Positions 16,952 to 23,565 of a DNA stretch of 28,797 nucleotides are shown piece by piece (the stretch's first letter is position 1; each line of letters opens with the position of its first letter). The stretch is from CAYRGE01 sp964423985 (lineage in GTDB: Bacteria > Patescibacteriota > Minisyncoccia > Phycocordibacterales > CAYRGE01): NCBI GenBank assembly GCA_964423985.1, contig CAYRGE010000002.1:1-28797 (forward strand), in the 5' to 3' direction. The notes below the pieces were generated by a model, which was given only the letters and a program-made list of their open reading frames with translations, was not told the origin of the DNA and did not search any database. The translations under genes and the position numbers were made by a program.

Positions 16952-17617
16952 TTAGCTTGTTTCATTAAGGTTATTTAGCAAAAAGTCTTCTGCGTGTTCT
17001 TCATCTGTGGCGTTTTCTTCTTCTTCGGTGGTTGTTTTTTTAGCAAGAACTGAATACAAAAATGAAGAAGAATTAAGCACTATCTCCAAATTAAAAGAAA
17101 CTACTCTTTCTTGACTTAATGCTATGTCTGATAACACAACCGATTCAACTTCATAAAGGTCTTTAAAAATATCATAAAATGCTACGGCTTGTGCAAAACT
17201 ATTTACTTCAACACTAATTTCAACTACACCCTTATTTGTGTCTGCTTCACTTCTGCTATATAAAAATTTCGTTATAACAGCTGACTTAATTGTATTTTCT
17301 TCAAGTAAAGACATAACTAGCGACAAGGCAATGTGTTTTTCTAAAAATACACTTACTGCATCGATTTGTTTTTTTAATGATGATGCTTCTTTTATTACAT
17401 CAAAATTAAGTTGTTTGTTTATTGTTATAATTTTTTCTTTTTTTTCGTTTGTTGAACTTACAATAGAGGCATTGTAGAAACTTAAGCCAATATAAGCACC
17501 CAAAACAATAAAAGCAATTATTATTGTACCCACAGACAATATGTCAACGCGACCCCTGTGCGACACAGCACTTTTCGCAAATGGCTTTTTAGGTATAAAA
17601 GAAGTTTTTGTATCCAT
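16952..17617 (-). CDS. pilN: Type IV pilus inner-membrane protein PilN
   Basis: This 221 aa protein has an N-terminal cytoplasmic peptide with SFIPKKP, which probably docks onto PilM. A membrane segment (about residues 27-50, LSVGTIIIAFIVLGAYIGLS) and a helical then ferredoxin-like outer domain follow. An acidic C-terminal tail (TTEEEENATDEEHAED) is unusual for PilN and looks disordered. Gene order pilM-pilN-pilO supports the call more than sequence similarity does. Confidence 0.85.
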   Translation of the reverse strand: MDTKTSFIPKKPFAKSAVSHRGRVDILSVGTIIIAFIVLGAYIGLSFYNASIVSSTNEKKEKIITINKQLNFDVIKEASSLKKQIDAVSVFLEKHIALSLVMSLLEENTIKSAVITKFLYSRSEADTNKGVVEISVEVNSFAQAVAFYDIFKDLYEVESVVLSDIALSQERVVSFNLEIVLNSSSFLYSVLAKKTTTEEEENATDEEHAEDFLLNNLNETS

Positions 17618-17672
17618 ATTTATATATTATTGCACTTATAAATGATACGTCAAAAATCTATCTGTTAATTAC

Positions 17673-18818
17673 TTAACTTCTTTGAAGTGTTTTTAGCGCG
17701 ATACCAACCGAAACAGCAAATTCAGGACCTGTTTGCTTCAATACTTCATCAAGAAATGCTGGGTATTCAACCCTTTCAAACGGATGCCCTAACACAACCT
17801 CTGCTTTGAAATATTTCTGTGCAACCTCAGGCAATCCCTTTAACAATGAACCTCCTCCTGTTAATATTACTTTTTTAATTATGATGTCTTTTTTTTGCTC
17901 AAAATTCACAACAGCATTACTTGCCTCCGAAAAAATGTACCCCAACGAAGCACCTGCTATTTTTGCCGTGCTTACATTGTTTATTTTTCCACTAAGCCCC
18001 ACCTTTCTTTTGTTCTTTTCAGCTTCTTCTTTGGTGGTTTCCATAGAACTTGCAAACGCAGTAGTAATGTGTTGTCCTCCTTTATTTATAACATGATAGC
18101 TTTTTATAACCCCGTAATTAACTAAAGATAGTTTTGTGGAAACAGCACCAAGGTCTAAAACCATAACTGGTGTTCTGTCTCGACCAATCACCGACCTCAC
18201 TCCACTAAATATCTCTATTTCAAACAAATCTATTTTTAATCTCGATTCTTCTTGTATTTTTTTATATTTATTTATTGTCTCATTGTGAATCGCTGAAACC
18301 ACAACTTCTGATGTTTCTGTGGTCATCTCTTTTTTTTCTTTAGTTTTTTTAATATTTTTACTTGTTTCCTGCACAGAACCTTCTCCTTTTACAGGAAGTA
18401 CCCACCAATCAAGAGCAACCTCATTAATTGGAATAGGTATGTGCTTACGGGCTTCTATTGGAATCAATTTTTCAAGTTTTCGCTTATCCCTACTTGGAAC
18501 CTCAATAAAAGAGAGCAGACTTGAACCAACTGGAATTGCCATTCCACCATTTGTTATCTCAAATTTTGCTTCTACAAGAAGATCTTTTATTGCTGTGCTT
18601 ATTTTCTCAGGAGACAAGTTGGTGGCCTGCCCAACAACACCACCTGCATATGGACCAAGAGAAACTTCTCCGTAATTCTTAAGAACAGCTCTTTCTCCTT
18701 CGCGCATAAGGTGTACAATTTTTATCGCAGACGAACCAATATCAATACCTAAAACATCTTTAGGGGTTTTTTCAAGAGAGAATGCAGTTAAAATCTTATT
18801 AAACATTTGTGACGACAT
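17673..18818 (-). CDS. pilM: Type IV pilus assembly protein PilM
   Basis: PilM is an actin-like cytoplasmic ATP-binding protein that binds the PilN tail. The 381 aa sequence has the phosphate-1 motif VLGIDIGSSAIKIVHL near the N-terminus, the second motif VMVLDLGAVSTKLSL, and the adenosine motif KVILTGGGSLLKGL. A charged Lys/Thr/Glu insertion (about residues 145-170, KNIKKTKEKKEMTTE) interrupts subdomain 1C. It is the first gene of the locus and is divergent from comF, so the 97-nt gap 18819-18915 must hold both promoters. Confidence 0.93.
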   Translation of the reverse strand: MSSQMFNKILTAFSLEKTPKDVLGIDIGSSAIKIVHLMREGERAVLKNYGEVSLGPYAGGVVGQATNLSPEKISTAIKDLLVEAKFEITNGGMAIPVGSSLLSFIEVPSRDKRKLEKLIPIEARKHIPIPINEVALDWWVLPVKGEGSVQETSKNIKKTKEKKEMTTETSEVVVSAIHNETINKYKKIQEESRLKIDLFEIEIFSGVRSVIGRDRTPVMVLDLGAVSTKLSLVNYGVIKSYHVINKGGQHITTAFASSMETTKEEAEKNKRKVGLSGKINNVSTAKIAGASLGYIFSEASNAVVNFEQKKDIIIKKVILTGGGSLLKGLPEVAQKYFKAEVVLGHPFERVEYPAFLDEVLKQTGPEFAVSVGIALKTLQRS

Positions 18819-18915
18819 AATATATTTATTTTAATCTCAAAACAAAAAGCATTCTATGTTATTTTATTAATATAACATATCATAACATATCAAAATACAT
18901 TGACATCTATTTATA

Positions 18916-19572
18916 ATGTTTCATTACATAAAAAGCCATTTATTGAGATTATTATTCCCAGACTCTTGCTTGGTGTGTGGTAATAAAAACACGCTCTTGT
19001 GTGCATTTTGTATACAAAAAATATTTAACCCAATACATATTTATAGAGTCGGCAATATATTGGCTCTAGCGTCTTATAGAAACAAAGCAACACGCGAAAT
19101 ACTTTGGTTTTTAAAATACAAAAATGGGAAAAGAATCGCAAAAATTATTGCTCCAAAAATTATTGAATTACTACTCGCACATATTAAAACCCTTCATTTA
19201 GAAAATATTAACTTCTTAATCGTACCTGTTCCAACAACAAAAGACAGGGTTCGTAAAAAAGGCTTCAATCATGCTGAGTGCTTAGCAAGAGCTATCGCTA
19301 ACGACCTGCCAAGCAATTACCTACTCAAAATAGATATTATAAAAAAAATAAAAAGAACAAAAAAACAAACTTTTTGTACTGACAGAAAAGAACGAATTAA
19401 AAACCTTGTAGGTGCTTTTTCTATTACAAAAACGGAAGCAGAAACAATAAAGGGAGTAAATATTATAATTATTGACGATGTAACAACAACAGGGGCAACA
19501 CTCAATGAAATCAGAAGTGTTTTTATTAGTGCTGGAGCTAGAAAAGTTATAGGGATTGCGGTTGCCCATTAA
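18916..19572 (+). CDS. comF: ComF family phosphoribosyltransferase-like protein
   Basis: ComF is required for DNA uptake in several naturally competent bacteria. The 218 aa protein has an N-terminal zinc ribbon with CLVCG and CAFC, the VPVPTTKDRVRKKGFNHAE region, and the phosphoribosyl-pyrophosphate-binding motif IIIIDDVTTTGATLNEI near the C-terminus. It stands alone on the plus strand, divergent from the pilus locus. This supports a link of that locus to natural transformation. No Shine-Dalgarno is seen before the ATG. Its gap to pilM contains a tandem 10-nt duplication (ATAACATATC, 18872-18891). Confidence 0.93.
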   Translation: MFHYIKSHLLRLLFPDSCLVCGNKNTLLCAFCIQKIFNPIHIYRVGNILALASYRNKATREILWFLKYKNGKRIAKIIAPKIIELLLAHIKTLHLENINFLIVPVPTTKDRVRKKGFNHAECLARAIANDLPSNYLLKIDIIKKIKRTKKQTFCTDRKERIKNLVGAFSITKTEAETIKGVNIIIIDDVTTTGATLNEIRSVFISAGARKVIGIAVAH

Positions 19573-19589
19573 ATATTGAAACAACAACT

Positions 19590-19807
19590 CTGGATTGCTT
19601 CGTTCCTCGCAATGACAAAACTGCTCGCAATGACAAACAACTGCTAGTTATGATAAATAATTATAGAAACAACAAGCAACTGTCCATTAGAACAAATAAA
19701 TGTTCGCTTTGACAATCCAGCAAAAGGCCCCGTCTTTGCGAGAAGTTAAATAAAATGACAATGCACTCACTGTCTTTGCGAGGATTGACAACGACGAAGC
19801 AATCCAG
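19590..19807. repeat. MITE-like composite repeat, copy 4 (most complete)
   Basis: The left end CTGGATTGCTTCGT (19590) continues to the TCGCAATGAC core. The right end, starting GTCTTTGCGAGG (19772) and finishing ACGAAGCAATCCAG (19807), is its imperfect inverted complement. Between them lie degenerate tandem units on CGCAATGACAAACAAC and a further GTCTTTGCGAGAAG copy. The structure of terminal inverted repeats around about 150 nt without an open gene resembles a non-autonomous transposon. It occupies most of the gap between comF and the tRNA (19573-19876). Confidence 0.75.
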
Positions 19808-19876
19808 ATTGAAACTGCCTTAATATTGCTATATTTTAAAAAAACCAAAACTATGTTAATGTAGCAATATCCATAT

Positions 19877-19966
19877 GGAGAGTTGGCAGAGTGGTCGAAT
19901 GCGCATCCCTGCTAAGGATGTAAGCCCTTACAGGCTTCGAGGGTTCGAATCCCTCACTCTCCGCCA
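19877..19966 (+). tRNA. tRNA-Ser, anticodon GCU
   Basis: All arms fold. The acceptor stem GGAGAGT pairs with ACTCTCC. The anticodon stem CATCC/GGATG has loop CTGCTAA (anticodon GCT, reading AGC and AGU). The long variable arm AGCC...GGCT is the class II feature of tRNA-Ser, and the T-arm is GAGGGTTCGAATCCCTC. The discriminator is G and CCA is encoded (19964-19966). It marks the left border of the accessory region. A 9-bp inverted repeat (ATATTGCTA at 19823-19831, TAGCAATAT at 19862-19870) lies just upstream. Confidence 0.97.
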
Positions 19967-19998
19967 ATTTGCGATTTCAGAGTTTAAAGGGTTGCCTC

Positions 19999-20077
19999 GC
20001 CCCGCAAAGCGGGGCTCGGCAGGCGCGCTCCGCGCGCAAAGGGCTGATTTTACAACGATTTGCCACGCTCCGCGTGG
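19999..20077. repeat. Three GC-rich perfect hairpins after tRNA-Ser
   Basis: The hairpins are GCCCCGC-AAA-GCGGGGC (19999-20015), GCGCGC-TCC-GCGCGC (20023-20037) and CCACGC-TCC-GCGTGG (20063-20077). The last two share a TCC loop. This is the most GC-rich stretch of an AT-rich window. One may terminate the tRNA transcript, or they may belong to the mobile element next to the tRNA. Nothing coding is supported between 19967 and 20173. Confidence 0.7.
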
Positions 20078-20130
20078 GCAAAAAGAAATGTTTTGGTTTT
20101 GGATTTGGAAGTTCAAACCAATCTTTTTGA

Positions 20131-20158
20131 GAAAATCCCGACCCTGTTCGGGATTTTC
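20131..20158 (-). terminator. Putative terminator of the methyltransferase operon
   Basis: A perfect 11-bp stem (GAAAATCCCGA at 20131-20141, TCGGGATTTTC at 20148-20158) with a 6-nt loop lies 15 nt after the stop at 20174. The T run is inside the 3' arm. It is symmetric, so it might also stop plus-strand transcription from the tRNA. Confidence 0.6.
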
Positions 20159-20173
20159 TTGTAAAGCGATTTT

Positions 20174-20446
20174 TTAGGCTTGATTGGTGGCTTTTAGAAA
20201 ACAAATCAAAGGTTCGAACCGATTATCGCTCTTTTGTTTTGAAACGGATAATATCTGCGAAATGTCGATTTTTTGATTGAGCAATTTTGTCTTTTTCGCA
20301 ATATATTCTTCTTGCGACAATGCTCCATTTAATTGCAAATCAAGCAAAGCGTCAAATTTCTGCTCAGTCCCAACTAATTCATTTCGTAGCTTCAATGCAA
20401 AAGAGCTTTCTGCTTGGATTTTTTGCGTGCGTTCCTTCTTCAATTC
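20174..20446 (-). pseudogene. 3' remnant of a large serine recombinase
   Basis: The about 89-residue frame resembles the C-terminal end of large serine recombinases. It has a coiled-coil with LLDLQLNGALSQEEYIAKK (compare the usual LLDLYLDG...EEY..K), followed by a tail with RFEPLICFLKATNQA, like the WFEPLxxFxxxANxA end. The resolvase catalytic domain and the zinc ribbon are absent. The frame is the same as that of the upstream terminase-like gene and is separated only by its TAA (20447-20449). A TTG at 20443 is the only start-like codon, so expression is doubtful. The position beside tRNA-Ser fits an integrase remnant. Confidence 0.62.
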
Positions 20447-20833
20447 TTACACGCACGCATCCACCCAAGCGGAAGACAAAGAAACTTTTTTGATTTCCTT
20501 TTCTTCTGAACTTAAATTGTCAGCCATATCCACTCTTGTAGTAACCTCAACCTTGTCCTTAAACTTTGGATTGCGGTGATTAAGCCAAAAACGTATGGCT
20601 GAAAAGTTTTTCTCTTTAATAAGAGTGAGTAGCTGTGATTTACTCATGTCGTTGACCAACTCTTCACCTTCGGCAAGTGCTTTGTCCATTTCTTTCTCAA
20701 ACTTCTTATCTTCTTGCCTCCATCTATAGATACTCTGTCGAGAAACACCTGTTTTTTCCGCCGCAACTTGAACAATCGGAATCTTGCAGAGTTCGGCAAG
20801 AAAAGCGTCTCTAACTTTATTTTTCTTTGCCAT
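20447..20833 (-). CDS. Phage terminase small subunit-like helix-turn-helix protein
   Basis: The about 128 aa protein has an N-terminal helix-turn-helix (VAAEKTGVSRQSIYRWRQED). A helix and a segment FSAIRFWLNHRNPKFKDKVEV follow, which matches the small terminase/phBC6A51 type, where it links DNA recognition to packaging. No large terminase, portal or capsid gene is present, so the protein may instead serve as a DNA-binding partner of the methyltransferase. The ATG at 20833 overlaps the methyltransferase end by 17 nt. An in-frame TTG at 20839 is less likely. Confidence 0.72.
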   Translation of the reverse strand: MAKKNKVRDAFLAELCKIPIVQVAAEKTGVSRQSIYRWRQEDKKFEKEMDKALAEGEELVNDMSKSQLLTLIKEKNFSAIRFWLNHRNPKFKDKVEVTTRVDMADNLSSEEKEIKKVSLSSAWVDACV

Positions 20834-22103
20834 GTTCAATTTTTGCTTTTATGCCTGTTAATTTTTCATATCTTTTAATCGCAAGATCACAGAAGATTGG
20901 CTCAAGTTCTGCCGCATATACTTTGCGTTTGAGTTGTTCTCCTGCGATTAGAGTACTTGCCGATCCAGAAAATGAATCAAGGATAATATCACCGGGTCTT
21001 GTACAACGCCGAATTGCTTTCTCGTGAAGTTTTGGTGGCTTACTTGTGGCGTGTTCGTAGTCCTTTGACGATAAACGCTTAACAAGCCAAACATCTAAAT
21101 GATCCAGAGTTTCTTCAAGTAAGTTATTACCAGTAGTTATTTCTTTATTCATTACCCCATTGAGATTTTGAATATTTGGTACGATGTATGGCTTACCCCG
21201 CACGCCGTAAGTGCACGGTTCGTAGACTTTATTGAACGCAACGCCAGGGGTTGGGTTGTGTCCATTTTTAATCCAAAGACACACTCGCTTATTTATTATC
21301 CCAAGTTCTCTATAGAGTTCCTGAATAAGCCAGATATAAGTCTGGTCGCTCCAGTAAAAGATATGCGTATCCTTCTTTGAAACCGCTAAAGCATTCTCAA
21401 GACTGCTTTTAATAAGGTTGCGGTATTCCGCCTCTGACTTATTGTCATTAACCGTTCCGCCATAATTTTGTTTTCCGCCAATACCTTTGTTGTAGTCGAT
21501 TGAGATGTTATACACAGGACCACTGTATATCATCGACGCTCGTTCATTGCCAAATAGTCGCTTGAGGTTATATGGATTCGTAGAGTCACCACAAAGTAGT
21601 TTGTGTGGTCCAAGATGTATAAGATCGCCGAGCTTCGTCTTAGGTTTATTGATTTGTTCAAGTTCTTTTTCAATGTCAAAGTCTTCGTCTTTAACTTCCA
21701 GTTCTGCATCCCACAAGTGTGAGAGATCAACCTTATCGAAACCGACATCAAGCAAGAGATCCAAGTCAAAGGATTTTAACTTATCAAGGTCCCAGTCACC
21801 GCCTAACGCATTACTTGAGATAAGGTATTTCTCAGCTTCTTTGGTGGTAAGTTTTCGGTTTGGCACCCGTACGTCAATTTCTTCTTCGCCTCGACCAAGA
21901 ATTTGAAGTACTTTTAATCTCTGATGCCCTGCTAGTATCTTGCCGTCCTTGTCTATCGCGGGTATCTCAACAAGATTGAACTTCTTTAAGCTTTTAGTGA
22001 GGTCTGCTAATTGTTTCGAATTGATTATTCTAGGATTCTTCTCGAACGGCACCATATCGTTGACCAGGCGTCGTTCGGTTGTCCATGTTAATTTCGCTGG
22101 CAT
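20817..22103 (-). CDS. ParB-like domain fused to a beta-class DNA N4/N6 methyltransferase
   Basis: Residues about 10-100 are a ParB/sulfiredoxin-like domain (NPRIINSKQLADL...ILAGHQRLKVLQILG). Residues about 157-420 are a DNA methyltransferase in beta order: motif IV region first, then the target-recognition part, then the SAM-binding motif I (ILDSFSGSASTLIAGE, near residue 376). Motif IV is normally (D/N/S)PP(Y/F/W), but here it reads SGPVYN (194-199), so the catalytic acid and one Pro are replaced. The SAM site looks intact. Such ParB-methyltransferases are common in phages and mobile elements, usually without a restriction enzyme, and none is visible here. The gene is first in a minus-strand operon. 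It starts 33 nt after a strong terminator and a structured leader. Confidence 0.88.
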   Translation of the reverse strand: MPAKLTWTTERRLVNDMVPFEKNPRIINSKQLADLTKSLKKFNLVEIPAIDKDGKILAGHQRLKVLQILGRGEEEIDVRVPNRKLTTKEAEKYLISSNALGGDWDLDKLKSFDLDLLLDVGFDKVDLSHLWDAELEVKDEDFDIEKELEQINKPKTKLGDLIHLGPHKLLCGDSTNPYNLKRLFGNERASMIYSGPVYNISIDYNKGIGGKQNYGGTVNDNKSEAEYRNLIKSSLENALAVSKKDTHIFYWSDQTYIWLIQELYRELGIINKRVCLWIKNGHNPTPGVAFNKVYEPCTYGVRGKPYIVPNIQNLNGVMNKEITTGNNLLEETLDHLDVWLVKRLSSKDYEHATSKPPKLHEKAIRRCTRPGDIILDSFSGSASTLIAGEQLKRKVYAAELEPIFCDLAIKRYEKLTGIKAKIEHGKEK

Positions 22104-22136
22104 AATTTTTATTAGTTAAGTCTTAATAAAAGAGAG

Positions 22137-22174
22137 CACAAAAAACACCACATAATTGAGTGGTGTTTTTTGTG
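22137..22174 (-). terminator. Strong intrinsic terminator upstream of the methyltransferase gene
   Basis: A perfect 15-bp inverted repeat (CACAAAAAACACCAC at 22137-22151, GTGGTGTTTTTTGTG at 22160-22174) has an 8-nt loop. On the minus strand the T run is inside the 3' arm, and TTTTAT follows after a few bases. It ends the structured transcript called at 22137-22463. It also stands directly before the methyltransferase ATG (22103), the usual place for an attenuator. Confidence 0.85.
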
Positions 22175-22463
22175 TACCGATATAAATCTAGACAACAAAA
22201 ACACCCAATCTGAAATATCAGATCTGACTCATTTTTGTAACCTAGATTTACTTCGGTTCTGCCGCTTGTAAATCCCTTTGTATATTCTCCGTTTTATATC
22301 TTCGAATATACTGTCCTCGTTATTTAGCTAGGTTTTATAGCTCGAATTCATCCTCTGCTTCGTATCTTCGGATAATTCTTCTAAGGTTTTTCATAGCTCA
22401 TGTCCTTCCAAATGGTAGCGCTCGAAAAGTGCGCTTCTATGTGTATTTTCCAATGAACTCCTT
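22137..22463 (-). ncRNA. Candidate structured RNA or attenuated leader, about 325 nt
   Basis: The 508-nt gap 22104-22611 holds no convincing coding frame. A promoter (22470-22497) and a terminator (22137-22174) bracket a run of stems on the minus strand. Stem A (22417-22435) is AGCGC/GCGCT. Stem B (22345-22380) is 9 bp with one bulge and a 16-nt loop, GAAGATACGAAGCAGA. Stem C (22326-22342) is AGCTA/TAGCT. Stem D (22280-22311) is a perfect 8 bp with a 16-nt loop, GAAGATATAAAACGGA. Stem E (22246-22273) is ATTTAC/GTAAAT, again with a 16-nt loop. The B and D loops agree at 12 of 16 positions while their stems differ. TAAATCTAG (22242-22250) can instead pair with 22183-22191, excluding stem E, which is a switch-like choice. 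No tRNA-like ends (tmRNA) and no RNase P or SRP core motifs are seen. Confidence 0.5.
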
Positions 22464-22469
22464 AAATTA

Positions 22470-22497
22470 AGTATATACACTAAAAATTTAGCGTCAA
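22470..22497 (-). promoter_or_regulatory. Promoter of the structured RNA
   Basis: On the minus strand TTGACG (22497-22492) is followed by a 16-nt spacer and TATACT (22475-22470), five of six matches in both boxes. The predicted start is near 22463, just before the AAGGAG at the head of the transcript. The sequence is the clearest promoter in the right half of the window. Confidence 0.7.
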
Positions 22498-22566
22498 GAT
22501 TATGAGATGTTTTGCGTACATATATTGGCATAACATTAATTTTATTTTTGTATCAATATATTGTAT

Positions 22567-22595
22567 TTTATAGTATATTTTCAACATACTATAAA
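22567..22595. promoter_or_regulatory. Operator-like palindrome before the HprK-like gene
   Basis: A perfect 10-bp inverted repeat (TTTATAGTAT at 22567-22576, ATACTATAAA at 22586-22595) with a 9-nt loop ends 16 nt before the ATG at 22612. A smaller palindrome CAATATATTG lies just upstream. It could bind a dimeric regulator or form a hairpin in the mRNA leader. The promoter itself is not clear. Confidence 0.45.
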
Positions 22596-22611
22596 AATCT
22601 AAAAAATCTTC

Positions 22612-23565
22612 ATGTCCACACAAACAAACTATAAAATAGACATAGCTGGCCTACTAATAGATGTTTATATAGATAATAATCTTGATGGTATTATAGAATT
22701 TATACACAAATTTAAAAAAACAAATATTATCAACCAAACTCCCGAAGCGACAATTTACATATTAAAAAACAAAAAGCGGAAAATAAAATTATCAACAGAT
22801 TGGAAAATTTTATCCATCACAGGAAGTGATATTAATGATCTCACAGACCCATTTACTCTCATCGGGCTTACTCAAGCCATATTTCGCTTTGCAGCAATTC
22901 ATTTAGCAAAAAGAGGTGTCTTCCTCTTGCATGGATCAGCTGCTATTTTTAACAATAAAATCATATGCTTTGGAGATGACGGAAAAAGCATAGCTAAAAC
23001 ACTTGGATCACTGGAAGTTGCATTAACATCAAATAAATACGTAGCTGACGAATTTTGTTTCATTGATATAAAAACCTCAAAAATATCTGGGTACTCTATT
23101 ATACCAATTCACTTAAGACCAGAAGTGAAAGACCACCTTCAAAATCAACACATCTTAAAACTACCGCCAAGTAATTATAAAGATTCAGTTGCGGGATACT
23201 TCATACAACCAAATAAATTATTTTCCATAGCGTCAGGCAAATTAAAAATACTGTCCTATATACATTTTTCCGAAACAGAAAATTCCATTAAAAAACTCTC
23301 CACGGAAAATGCTCTTATGTCTTTTAAGTTCTGCATTACTTCACATATAGCAAAATTACTATACCCAGAATTGGACCGGATGCAGTTTGCTTCTCAAACA
23401 GACACAAGTGAAGTTAAAATCATTAATGAAAATATAATTAACGATATAGAGGAGAAATTATTTAGAAATCAACCTATTATAGAATTTATACAAAAAATTA
23501 AGAGCTATAAAATAACCGTATCAAATCCGTGCCAAATTGTTTCACAGCTTAAGGCTGAAATCTAA
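22612..23565 (+). CDS. HprK-like kinase-fold protein with a degenerate P-loop
   Basis: The 317 aa protein has the layout of HPr kinase-like proteins found in peptide and sugar clusters. The core is RGVFLLHGSAAIFNNKIICF, then GDDGKS at 121-126 in the Walker A position, then ADEF (145-148) where the family has a catalytic-type Asp pair. The full GxxGxGKST loop is reduced to GDDGKS, so ATP binding and kinase activity are doubtful. There are no membrane segments. It is on the plus strand and its 3' end overlaps the convergent cyclase gene by 17 nt. Its partner genes are inferred from this neighbourhood only. It may be a small-molecule or sugar kinase, or an inactive scaffold. Confidence 0.68.
   Translation: MSTQTNYKIDIAGLLIDVYIDNNLDGIIEFIHKFKKTNIINQTPEATIYILKNKKRKIKLSTDWKILSITGSDINDLTDPFTLIGLTQAIFRFAAIHLAKRGVFLLHGSAAIFNNKIICFGDDGKSIAKTLGSLEVALTSNKYVADEFCFIDIKTSKISGYSIIPIHLRPEVKDHLQNQHILKLPPSNYKDSVAGYFIQPNKLFSIASGKLKILSYIHFSETENSIKKLSTENALMSFKFCITSHIAKLLYPELDRMQFASQTDTSEVKIINENIINDIEEKLFRNQPIIEFIQKIKSYKITVSNPCQIVSQLKAEI

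Noticed and set aside
19875..20177. Open frame of 100 codons on the plus strand over tRNA-Ser
   Set aside because: It runs through the tRNA and the GC-rich hairpins, and its apparent composition comes from these.
20447..22103. Active prophage
   Set aside because: No large terminase, portal, capsid, tail or lysis gene is present, and the recombinase is a fragment.
22320..22405. Tiny leader peptides (MSYEKP and MNSSYKT) inside the structured RNA
   Set aside because: Both start after GGA-type sequences, but they derive from the duplicated GAGCTAT unit and show no run of a single regulatory codon; kept only as a possibility.
22137..22463. tmRNA, RNase P RNA or SRP RNA as identity of the structured transcript
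   Set aside because: No tRNA-like acceptor and T-arm ends, no peptide tag frame, no RNase P core or SRP loop motifs could be found.
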